A stretch of DNA of 64,000 bases from the NCBI GenBank assembly GCA_905160935.1, contig CAJHZI010000242.1, positions 62,001 through 126,000 on the forward strand, in the 5' to 3' direction. Position numbers and translations under genes: made by a program. The notes under the pieces were generated by a model. The model made no database searches. It was not told the DNA's origin and was given only the letters and a program-made list of their open reading frames with translations. This DNA comes from Enchytraeus crypticus. Lineage: Eukaryota; Annelida; Clitellata; Enchytraeida; Enchytraeidae. The number at the start of each line of letters is the position of its first letter. Positions within the stretch are counted from its first letter, which is position 1. Of this stretch, positions 36,768 through 54,094 are shown piece by piece.

Positions 36768-37974
36768 GCAGGTTGTGGGACATAGAGTGTGGCGTGTGTA
36801 TAAGAGTGCTGGAAGGTCACGAGGAACTCGTGCGTTGTATCAGATTTGATTCTAATCGTATCGTCAGTGGCGCTTACGATGGGTTCTTATTACTTGCTCT
36901 TGATTCTCTTCTAACTCCTCCTCCTCCATTCTTATAATCCTAGTACTCTTTAATCATATTTTTCTTTCATGTTTGTGCATGTGACATGTCAGTGCTTGGT
37001 CTAAGATGTATAAGCTTTCTGCATTTCTGTTTAGTCATTCATTCATAATTTCCCTGCTCTTGCTTATTTACTATTTTTTCATTATTCTATTTGTACACTG
37101 GCAGTAAAATAGACAGTAGATGATAGCAATGGCTGTTTTGAGTAATTTAATAATTTGTGCAGTAAATATAGTGTGTGGGACCTACGTGAAAACAATACCG
37201 TGTCTTTATTATTTACTGCACTAAGATAAAGGTGTGGGACCTGCTTGCATACAATATGGTTGATGTATTATTTATTGCAGTAAAATAAAGGTGTGGGACC
37301 TACATGCTAGTTTACAATATGGTTGATGTATTATTTATTGCAGTAAGATAAAGGTGTGGGACCTACATGCTGCTCTGGATCCTCGAGCGCCTCCTGGAAC
37401 ACTCTGCCTCAAGACGCTTGTGGTGCGTCCATTACGTTCATATTTCTTATATTTTGGATCACAAATTCATTTTAGCTGCGTTGGTGAATAACTGTAATTC
37501 ATTAATTGCAATAATTAATTATAGTTTCGGATTGTTTTGAAGTAAATTTAATGCTGAGTTGCTTGGGAACAATATTTACTCTCATCGGCGGTACTGAACG
37601 AACCTGATATTCACTAGCTCTTGCTAACGTTCTTCTTTTAATTTTCTATTTCATTTATTTTCAGAACAATAACATTATTCTAGTCATAAGTGAATAAGTT
37701 GTTGCTTAAGAGTTGCTAGAAATAAATTAAGCAACTGTAATTAAATTAAATTAAATTTAAAACACAAATAATGGTATTGATTAGGTAGATATTGATTGAT
37801 GTGTTACAGGAGCACACGGGACGGGTGTTTCGGCTGCAGTTTGATGGGATTCAGATCATCAGCAGCTCCCATGATGACACGATACTCGTCTGGGACTTCC
37901 TCAACGTCTCTGATTCGTCGGCTGAAGACTCCGCATCCTCTCCTAACCGCACCTACACATACGTGCCCAAGTAG
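31456..37974 (+). CDS. BTRC: beta-TrCP / FBXW11-type F-box WD40 protein, 11 exons
   Basis: Exons: 31456-31494, 32433-32667, 33095-33281, 34007-34100, 34544-34681, 34902-35020, 35811-35916, 36168-36430, 36772-36882, 37344-37422 and 37810-37974. Phases agree throughout: 1536 nt, 511 aa (vertebrate paralogs about 540-605, longer at the N-terminus). Seen: a dimerisation region (about 30-85; [11 protein letters not shown] at its end), an F-box (about 88-135; [18 protein letters not shown]), a linker with [12 protein letters not shown], then seven WD40 blades (about 205-495) with motifs such as [32 protein letters not shown] and [13 protein letters not shown]. Known role: substrate receptor of the SCF ubiquitin ligase, binding DSGxxS phosphodegrons of beta-catenin and IkB. 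One ortholog cannot be assigned to BTRC versus FBXW11. Exon 1 supplies only 13 residues, so alternative upstream starts are possible. Exons 8 and 10 have decoy duplicates upstream. The exon 3/4 joint reads Cys where vertebrates have Trp. Confidence 0.95.
32258..32372 (+). repeat. SINE family B in BTRC intron 1
   Basis: AGTGGCGAAGTCGGTAAGAC (A-box region), GGGGTTCAAATCCTGGGCTC (B-box), then CGTCACTGACATCGC. Followed by TTATG repeats. Confidence 0.75.
32915..33058. repeat. (GA)n microsatellites in BTRC intron 2
   Basis: Two GAGAGA runs just ahead of the exon 3 acceptor. Confidence 0.97.
33290..33610. repeat. TCAA/TCTA tract at the 5' end of BTRC intron 3
   Basis: It begins 9 nt after the exon 3 donor. 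In sense orientation it is (TCAA)n, the reverse of the acceptor-side tracts. Confidence 0.95.
34181..34260. repeat. 80-nt perfect hairpin in BTRC intron 4
   Basis: Twenty-eight perfectly paired bases per arm (left arm begins TATCCATATAATCTCATTGC) enclose a 24-nt loop that itself holds CAACTATAGTTG. Size and pairing fit either a tiny fold-back element or a microRNA-type precursor. Confidence 0.85.
34320..34540. repeat. TATGTCTCTATGTATTTAGG minisatellite in BTRC intron 4
   Basis: Irregular ~18-bp units of GTCTCTATGTGTTTAT type reach the exon 5 acceptor. Confidence 0.85.
35215..35590. repeat. 21-bp palindromic satellite in BTRC intron 6
   Basis: About 17 units. The homogeneous core is CTATTTTACAGTACTGTAAA plus T, containing the 16-bp perfect palindrome TTTACAGTACTGTAAA. 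Units are degenerate at the left edge. Confidence 0.97.
35985..36133 (+). pseudogene. Decoy duplicates of BTRC exon 8 start
   Basis: From 36055 it copies the first ~79 nt of exon 8 after a CTACAG acceptor (reads [15 protein letters not shown]), then a stop where exon 8 has CGA (AGATGA versus AGACGA). A third, more decayed copy at about 36005-36030 reads GATAAATCTATAGATGTTTG. Each is preceded by (TTGA)n. Confidence 0.9.
37160..37343 (+). pseudogene. Tandem decoys of BTRC exon 10 acceptor
   Basis: Three copies (near 37161, 37208 and 37278) of TTATTTATTGCAGTAAGATA with the next ~20 nt of exon (AAGGTGTGGGACCTACATGC), each diverging before the true exon at 37344. Confidence 0.9.
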
Positions 37975-38019
37975 TGCCGCAGCGTTCTCTGGAACACTTG
38001 AGTTAGGCCAATAAGAGCT

Positions 38020-38150
38020 AAAAGCTAAGGTTAACGTCAGTTTCCTAACTCGAAAGCGATGTCAGTGACGGGAGAGCCCAGGATTTAAACCCCGCACATA
38101 CTGGTCTGCGGTCGAGTGTCTTACCGACTTCGCCACTGGCTCCAGCCGAA
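38020..38150 (-). repeat. SINE family B in BTRC 3'UTR
   Basis: The antisense copy begins about 45 nt after the stop codon. B-box complement GGATTTAAACCCCGC; ends GGAGCC on the sense strand. Confidence 0.7.
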
Positions 38151-38197
38151 TGTGAGATTATTGTGTGTCTAGCTTCGTCTCTTGTGTGGGACTGGGG

Positions 38198-38203
38198 AAT
38201 AAA
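38198..38203 (+). terminator. Possible BTRC poly(A) signal (proximal)
   Basis: AATAAA about 225 nt after the stop. A second AATAAA at 39156-39161 would give a 1.2 kb 3'UTR. Choice unknown. Confidence 0.35.
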
Positions 38204-39562
38204 ATGTTGGATTTTATAATGATGCTCTAGTAACGTGATAAATTATTATTGTTTTGTTTATTATTATAATTATTATTAGATTGCTTTATTTCACCTGACT
38301 CCATCTAACTGTAGTGTCGTTCTCTTAACTGACAGGAGTCGATGTATAGAGATAATTGTTTGTATAAACTTGAATGTATATATAAAAATGAGGCTCTGTT
38401 TAAACTTGAATGTTTGTAGGAACTTAATTCTAATTGTGGCTGCACTGATTTTGTATCAGAACTTTTGTGCTAAATAGACTTGTTAGGCTTACTAATTATG
38501 GCTTCTCAGAAATGATGTGATATAGGAAGAATTTAACGTTATTATTATTACCTGATTGAGATACAGTGGATGTTGTGTTAATGACTTGAGCCCATCCTGT
38601 TAGAGCCCAGTATCTGAGGCATTTCTTTATCGTGTGGTCTATAGTTTACATGTGACTCTGTTCATGAAGAATTGCTCTCAGTGTTTAGCATTGTTAACAC
38701 TCATCAGAGTGAAACGCTCAATAGAACAAAAATACTGTATATTATCACAAATATCAGGGATCAGACAATCTATGCGTGTTCTACTGGTTTATGTGCACAA
38801 TTCATGATATGATAATCATAGTGGAATCCAGTACTGATTTAAGTCTTGATTTATGGATTAGAACTTTAATTAAAATATCTTGTACTTAGTTTATGTTATT
38901 GAGACATAGTTCTAACGGATCTCTATGTATGACATAGTTGTGAATTTCACCTTGTTTACCAGTGACACTAAAATCTTAGATACTTGAATTCAGTAGTGTT
39001 GTGTGCTTGCAATACTTAGGTCTTTGGCTAAAGAATTACCTACTGTATTCAGCATTGTAGAGACGTACATGTAATAGTTTTTTTCTAGTTTAGACTAATT
39101 TTGTTTAGTATAGTCTTTATATGAAAATGTATGCCTGGAAACCACTATCTGATAGAATAAACAGCCTGATTGATTATAATTATATAACAATATGTTATTA
39201 TGGTTTAGTATGTTAATATGGTATAACATGTTAGTTTTGTTTAATATGTTATTATGGTTTAAAATGTGATTATGGTTTAATGTTATTGAATAACTATAAT
39301 GTTATTGCTGTAACAATTAATTAATGAGTGCTATTAACTTTGTAATTGTTTAGAATTGTTATACTTTATCTAGACTTATCTCGCTCTATGCTACTAGTAC
39401 TGACAGTGTCTGCTAACTATGCGTTCAATAACTTCTATGTCATTGCTCCGGTTTGACTGTTTTGTTTAGAAAACACTTGTTACAGTTAGTGAATCTACAA
39501 AGTTTAGCCTAGGAATTTCATTTAAAGGTATTCATGAAGGTATTCGTAAATTGAAGCACATT

Positions 39563-39564
<2 letters not shown>

Positions 39565-39616
<52 letters not shown>

Positions 39617-39735
39617 TTACTGGCAGATCCAAGGATACTCTTTGTCTCTCTCTCTTAGTGCACTGCCTACTGGCAGGTCCAGGGCATACAACGCCTCCAC
39701 TTTTGTCTGTCTTCCATCTTCCTCTTTCTGTCCGT
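39565..39735 (-). mobile_element. LINE 3' ends, family X, with (CT)n
   Basis: Complement of the CCATGGACCTGCCAGTAGGC block and its GAGAGA tail, with two partial copies in series. Confidence 0.65.
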
Positions 39736-40185
39736 AAAAACAACAAGACAACTATTAGAGTCTACTACGGTCGCCCATGACTACATCGATCACTATTATG
39801 ACAAATTCAAGTCGGTGAGAAAAAGTACTAAGAAGTAATCACAACGACTGTAGTTCACAAGTGAGCAAGAATTAGCAAGTCATAATTTTTGCAGAGTTGG
39901 CATCGACGATTAGTCATCGCATTATATCACGACACTTCCACCTGAATCAGAATATCACAAAAGCCTATTCAAATAATTTGTTCAAAGGTTCGTCCTGAAT
40001 ACGTTACAATTGCAATTTAAATTAGATATGACAACAGAAACTATTAAAAGAATGAGAAAATTACGAATCACAGTACGCACTTTGCAGTAAATGAGTCGAG
40101 ATTTAATGATACTTAATTATAAATAATTATTTAAGAAATAAATAACACAAATAATTTATAAATAAAAGTAATATTTAGTCAAGAA

Positions 40186-47223
<7,038 letters not shown>

Positions 47224-47269
47224 CCCCGCCCCCTTGTGCTAATGTATAGCTTGTTATGAATGAATGTCA

Positions 47270-48125
47270 CATGATGCATGTGATTAACTGCATCGCTTGA
47301 TGCATGTGAATTACTGCATTGCTTGATGCATGTGATTAACTACATCGCTTGATGCATGTGAATTACTGCATTGCTTGATGCATGTGATTAACTGCATCGC
47401 TTGATGCATGTGATTAACTGCATCGCTTGATGCATGTGAATTACTGCATCGCTTGATGCATGTGATTAACTGCATCGCTTGATGCATGTGATTAACTGCA
47501 TCGCTTGATGCATGTGATTCACTGCATCACTTGATGCATGTGATTAACTGCATCACTTGATGCATGTGAATTACTGCATCGCTTAATGCATGTGATTAAC
47601 TGCATCACTTGATGCATGTGATTAACTGCATCACATGATGGATGTGATTAACTGCATCACTTGATGTATGTGATTAACTGCATCACATGATGGGATGTCA
47701 ATTAACTGCATCACATGATGCATGTGATTAACTGCATCACTTGATGCATGTGATTAACTGCATCACTTGATGCATGTGATTAACTGCATCACTTGATGCA
47801 TGTGATTAACTGCATCACTTGATGCATGTGATTAACTGCATCACTTGATGCATGTGATTAACTGCATCACTTGATGCATGTGATTAACTGCATCACTTGA
47901 TGCATGTGATTAACTGCATCACTTGATGCATGTGATTAACTGCATCACTTGATGCATGTGATTAACTGCATCACTTGATGCATGTGATTAACTGCATCAC
48001 TTGATGCATGTGATTAACTGCATCACTTGATGCATGTGATTAACTGCATCACTTGATGCATGTGATTAACTGAACTGCATCACTTGATGCATGTGATTAA
48101 CTGCATCACTTGATGCATGTGATTC
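47270..48125. repeat. 26-bp minisatellite after ACTR1
   Basis: Unit TGATTAACTGCATCACTTGATGCATG (written here as TGATTAAC + TGCATCACTTGATGCA + TG). About 33 units, the left third diverged (TCGCTT) and the right homogeneous. It starts about 45 nt after the ACTR1 stop codon, so it may be transcribed in the 3'UTR. Confidence 0.95.
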
Positions 48126-48556
48126 ACTGACTATTTTTAATAATAACGTATTTGTGTGTGACGATGTTAGCTGATTGTTTTACAACCCTGACGATGTCTG
48201 CATTTAAGAAATCTGCCGTTTAGTTTATTGATTGATTGATTGATTGATTTATGGATTGATTGATTGATTGAGTGATTAATATTACAGTGTGCTTATGTAA
48301 CCTAGTATGCGTATATATTTGTTGTATTTATTGATATAAGACTGGTACGTCTGTAGCATATCGGTTACACGTTTAGATTTTCCTTGCTAGGGGTTCTACT
48401 GCCTAGACTCTCCCGTCACTGATGTGTCGATGGGCCCAGATGTTGATGATGTGTTGTCTATAAAATAAAGTGTTGTCAATGTTCGCAGCCATTTCCAACA
48501 AAACAGCAAAATAACATATTTTACTTCCTTTCTGTTATTAGTTAAAATTCTGAAAC

Positions 48557-48775
48557 GCCTCGTGGCGCAGTGATTAGAGAGCTCGTCTCTTGAACGAGAG
48601 GTCGCGGGTTCGAAACTGCGTAGCGACGTGGGTTTACTCTTCCTAGGGACGAATAGAAACCTAGTCGTGTACACTTGGTGGTGTCAGGCCGATGGATGGC
48701 CGACCTTAAGGAACCATTTCATATCCAGACCCCTCTTTGTCGACCCATAATAGGGATTAAAAGCACCCTAAAAGG
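48557..48775 (+). repeat. tRNA-derived SINE family C
   Basis: Head GCCTCGTGGCGCAGTGATTA with a paired anticodon-like arm (CTCGT...ACGAG, loop CTCTTGA), B-box GGGTTCGAAAC, then a ~150-nt body ending AAAAGCACC. The acceptor stem does not close, so it is not a tRNA gene. Confidence 0.7.
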
Positions 48776-49338
48776 AAGCTTTTTTATTAGTTAAAATTCT
48801 CTGATTATATTTGTTTTAATTTCGATAGACAATTCATAATTTTAACAGCTGATGATCGAATGCGGGCACTACGCTTGTAAATCCCTAAAAAAGCTAAAAA
48901 GAACAACCTAATATGATAACAAATCATGATCTCAAATTACGATTAAAGCATATAACGCTGTAGAATCCAGGCTTTGAATCTGTGTATTTATCTAGACCTC
49001 ACTTCCTCGTCTGTGTAGGGTCTACACTGGGATCCTAGTGGTAAAATCTAAGCTCATTAATTATAGTCCCATGTAATCTACTTCAGCTAATTGTGAAGTG
49101 ATACGTGACTGGTAAATTACTGTGTTATACCGAGTTTAATCTCTGGTAACTACAAGCAGGTTAGATGAGTGCAAACACAGGCCCGCAGTTTCGAGTTAGA
49201 GTTTAATTGACAGATGTTTCGTTTCTATATGTTACTCAGATCTTAAAAATATCCCGCAAACAATTGAAACTTAAAATTCTTATGACGACATGCAAAATAA
49301 TTAAATGTAATTGTTATTATTTTAGGATATATATCGAA

Positions 49339-49484
49339 CAATTTAATTGGACTAGGTAATTAATCGTGATGCACTGAGGTGGTAAAATTATTATTTAGTA
49401 AAATGTTTTTCAATGAAAATTTTACTAATTAATAATTTTACCACCTCAGTGCATCACGATTAATTACTAAGTCCAATTAAATTG
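49339..49484. repeat. Large palindrome 1
   Basis: 146 bp, arms of about 65 nt with few mismatches; outer end CAATTTAATTGGACT, inner TTAATCGTGATGCACTGAGG. Centre AATGTTTTTCAATGAAAATT. Confidence 0.9.
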
Positions 49485-49523
49485 TTTTATAAATTCTTAT
49501 TTTTACTCTTATTTCATCGTTTC

Positions 49524-49650
49524 AATTAATCGTGATGCACTGAGGTGGTAAAATTATTAATTAGTAAAATTTTCATTGAAAAACATTTTACTAATTAATA
49601 ATTTTACCACCTCAGTGCATCACGATTAATTACCTAGTCCAATTAAATTG
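49524..49650. repeat. Large palindrome 2, inverted relative to palindrome 1
   Basis: Same arms as 49339-49484, but the asymmetric centre is the exact reverse complement (TTTTCATTGAAAAACATTTT). Both are followed by the same unique segment (TATAAATTCTTATTTTTACT). Confidence 0.9.
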
Positions 49651-49888
49651 TGCTATAAATTCTTATTTTTACTCTTATTTCATCGTTTCACAAGGACATT
49701 GGTGTCCTTAATTAAATTATCCCAAAGGAGAGTTATATCAATCATCTGAATGGAAGGAGCTTCTCCAAATTGTTGCTGACAGGAGTCAGAGTTGGTTTTG
49801 GTACTGCAGTGAGTACGTACATGTAATCTTGTTCATACATGTACACGTTAATAATAATTAATCACACACAGTGAAATGATCAGTCATG

Positions 49889-49889
<1 letters not shown>

Positions 49890-49957
<68 letters not shown>
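49890..49957. repeat. (TA)n microsatellite
   Basis: Uninterrupted TATA run. Similar runs occur at 52056-52125 and 52954-53013. Confidence 0.98.
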
Positions 49958-49959
<2 letters not shown>

Positions 49960-50839
49960 CCCTTAATAGCACACGTTTAAACCTCTAGGCAATGGAATGA
50001 ACTATATGGACTAGAACCCACGAGAAAACAATTACATCAGGATCTGTTACAGATGGCTTGTAAATCTTCATGACGGCTCCTGAAATGACGTTCTCATTTG
50101 AAATGATCACCGTGATTTTAAACGAATAAAGACCCATGCAACTAGACGTCAAACGTTTTAGGCTCGGAGTTAACAATAGGAAACCGGTCACACATTTCTA
50201 TAGGACCAACTTAATTTTAGGCGTAAGCTTGTGAGAAAATGGGGTTGAGAGAAAGAGAGAGCGTACGCATCGACGGAGAGAGATAAAGAGATAATATCTG
50301 CATAGGGTAACTAATTATAATGTCGAGATGTTTTCAATAATTATTTAATTAAATATATTAGTAAATAAATTTTTTACGGTTTTCAGTAATTCTGTATCCA
50401 TTATTGAAGTCTCGTTCTCACTTAATCCACAGGAAAATTTCCCGCAACGGGTAACACCGAGTCATTATTTATAACTCAAAGGAGCAGCTGGCGATTTAAC
50501 GAATAACCACGATCGATTTTGTAGTTTTTCTCTTCCAGAATTATTTCTTCAACACATACCAAAAGTCGTTAAGATTCTAGTACAAAATTTAGAAGATAGT
50601 TAAATTAAACCGTATGCTGCAATTAATTTAAAGAATTCGTTATACTCTTGAACTGCCTGTGTGGTTCTACCCTCAGGGAATGTGAAGATTATCCACCAAT
50701 CTCTCCAAATCTGAATTGAAATCTATTCGGTTCTTATCCAAATGTTGAACCATGAATTGTGCCTGTCTTTTTCTTCTTACTGAGACTCATATTCAAATAC
50801 CGCGAGGCTTTCGGAATATTGTAATGCGCGACTACTACA

Positions 50840-51000
50840 AATTCAGGGTTCGAATCCCAGCCGCGCTGATCTGAGAGTAAACTATCAGACATTCACTGGA
50901 CTGGCTACACGGACAATGGACTAAATTGCCTAACGGTTTAAACGTGATGTTAAAAGTGATAGATATCAACGTAGTTGGTCATTTCACTATAACGCATGTT
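50840..51000 (+). repeat. tRNA-derived SINE family A, 5'-truncated
   Basis: B-box GGGTTCGAATCCCAGCCGCG through the tail GGTCATTTCACTATAACG. A more decayed antisense copy may occupy about 49970-50100. Confidence 0.75.
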
Positions 51001-51728
51001 TACTTTTTTACGAAAGATCGAGTGTTGGCAGATTGTAAAAGGGAGCCAAAGTGTCGGAAGATTATACTATAAGTCCCTGCTGACTGCAATCGAATTATCT
51101 ATAATTTCTAGTAACAATAAAGCGAGGAGGAATAATTAAAAGTACGAAAAAACAATTTATGAAGAAAACTGTCAACAAGTTCGGTAACACTAGCAAAGTT
51201 TTGGATGTATTTGAGCGTCTAGGCGGTAAAATAATTCTGCAGTAGTGCAAGAGTTTTTCGTAGAACAGATTAACTCACTGCTTGGTTTCACTTTCACATA
51301 CTGTGGAAACCACTGGCTTACTATCGTAACTATCGAATTTTTCGCTGCTTTTTGTTCGTGACGTCGAGTAGAAAAAATTAGAATACATCACATTCGATGC
51401 TATACTCTTGTGGAAATCTTCATAATTTCGATTATGTATTCCGTCAGTGCATCCCTCTGAGTCTATAAAACTGTAAAAGGTAAGGTTATATACTTCAATT
51501 GACACAAAAAGAACTAACAGTAACTACTAGCGCATTTATGAACAATTTTACTTAAATTGTTAAGAACAACGGTAACTTAAGCGACATTCAATTGACGACA
51601 TCGGTTCTACTGAAAGAATTTAAGACTTTAGTGAAATACTCGGTGTATTTTAATTGTATATAGAGAACTTACCTCAACTCTAGGCAGTTAATTAGGAAAA
51701 TATTTCTACTGTTTTATGCGATAATATT

Positions 51729-52060
51729 ATGGCTAAATACATGTATACATCTACGAGACACTTCAAGAAGCTTTTCTTGATTGGTAAGAAAATTCTATCT
51801 CTTCTCCATCTCTATAGTGTTTTGTCTAAATAACGTTATACTTTATGTAGAATAATAATTAAGTTCCTGAAGTGGTTTCCTACAACCTTCTTTAGTATCT
51901 TGTTTAATTGGCGTTTACAAAACACTTGCAAAAAGGATGAAATTAATGTTAATTTAACTGTAACATTTAAGTGTCAATCGAAACAACACGTACTTATAAT
52001 ATAAACCAATCAATCGGTCAATCAGTCGCATGGATTTGTGAGTATACTGTATGTATATAC

Positions 52061-52129
<69 letters not shown>

Positions 52130-52951
52130 TAAGGCAGATCTAATTGCGTCAGCAATTAGGCTAATGATTAAATATCGTATGACTACAGCTACCCGCCCAT
52201 TGACGGACTCGTAAGTGTCTTTTATTATAGCTGCGAGTATCTAACACACAGTGCATATTTACTATGCAAACTTGTATGTCTACGTAACCCAGTCATGGAA
52301 TAGAAATTGTACTTCACAGAAGTGGAATAATATTCGCAGAAGACACAGATGAACATGAAAACGGATATAAAAGCCTGTAGGCACTTACAACACCACAAAG
52401 GCAGTTGATTTTGCTGTTCGACGTATAGCATTATTGTGAACTATTTTAATCAATACTGTAGATGAAAACTAAACGTTGATTTAAAAATGCATTTCATTCT
52501 TTTAATTAATTTTTATTCCATTTACAGTTGCTACACTATATCATCTAGCTGACTCCATGTCGTTGCCAGTAGAGGACTCAAAGCACGATCATCTAGTTGA
52601 CCCCACACCTGTGGAACACTTCACCAGTGAGTATCAAGCTGACTCCACACCTATGGAACATACCACCAGTGAGTATCTAGCTGACTCCACACCTGTGGAA
52701 CACTCAACCGGTGAGTATCTAGCTGACTCCACACCTGGGAGGGTTAAGAGATTCTCATCTTACTCTTATCAGCTTCAGGTTCAATGTAAAAATCTCCATC
52801 AGCGACTGGACAGCACGAAAACACAATACGTAAGTAGAGCTAGAGCTGTTTATCCATGATAACTTCTACAACGTTATATGAAGCAATATTTAAGTTTGTT
52901 CATGATAACATAGAGCACCACGTGATAAACTAGAGAAGCTGTGGAAAAAGC

Positions 52952-53016
<65 letters not shown>

Positions 53017-53080
53017 CTCTCTCTCTCTCTCGCTGTCTATCTTTTTCTTTACCTGTCTTTCTCTCTCACGTATGGACTCA

Positions 53081-53131
<51 letters not shown>

Positions 53132-54043
53132 TGTCTCTCTCTCTCTCTCTCTCTTATGGTCAAACTGTAGCCGTAACAGACTATCATGGTTATATGAGTA
53201 TTGTTATGGTTATAAGAGTATCATTATGGCTATAAGAGTATTATCATGGTTATAAGCGTATTGCCATTGTTATAGGAGTATTGTCATGGTTATAAGATTA
53301 TTGTCATGGTTATAGGAGTATTGTCATGGTTATAAGATTATTGTCATGGTTATAAGAGTATTGTCATGGTTATAAGAGTATTGTCATGGTTATAAGAGTA
53401 TTGTCATGGTTATAAGAGTATTGTCATGGTTATAAGAGTATTGTCATTGTTATATCTAGCAGATATAACTTTATGCCAGCATTTCACAGTATTTCATCAT
53501 TTCCTGTAATGTAACAAAAAGTTGCTATACCCACGAGATTAATGAAGTCAGCATCGAATGACTCGATCAAAGCTTTACAAAGGTTTTGAATGACTTCATT
53601 AAATCACTGAAGAATGCCGCCAATCCTATAAACGTTGTGCTAATTTGACGTTCCAATAATTCCACTAAGAAATTCATAAGTTTGAATTTATTACGAGGAG
53701 CGAATGATGATTTATTGCACTCGCTTGATTGAAGTCATTCAACTCTCAATGCAGAGTTATGCCAGGTTTTATGACACGTTATCAGTTGTGTAATACAGGA
53801 TCAGTTACTTATTCAATAGCGCAATGATTAAGGGTGTAGATAACGTCATGAGGTTTAAAATGACAGACCCTGAGGTGAATCGAACTCTCGTGGGTTCGAT
53901 TCCCAGCCGCGCTGATCTGAGAGTAAAATCTCGGACATTCACTGGACTGGCTGCACGGACAATGGAAAAAATTGCCTTACGGATTTAACATGCGGCATTA
54001 AAGTGATAGATATCAAAGTAGTTGATCATTTCACTATAATGTG

Positions 54044-54094
<51 letters not shown>

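Noticed and set aside
48557..48630. tRNA gene
   Set aside because: The acceptor stem does not pair, and a SINE body follows the tRNA-like head.
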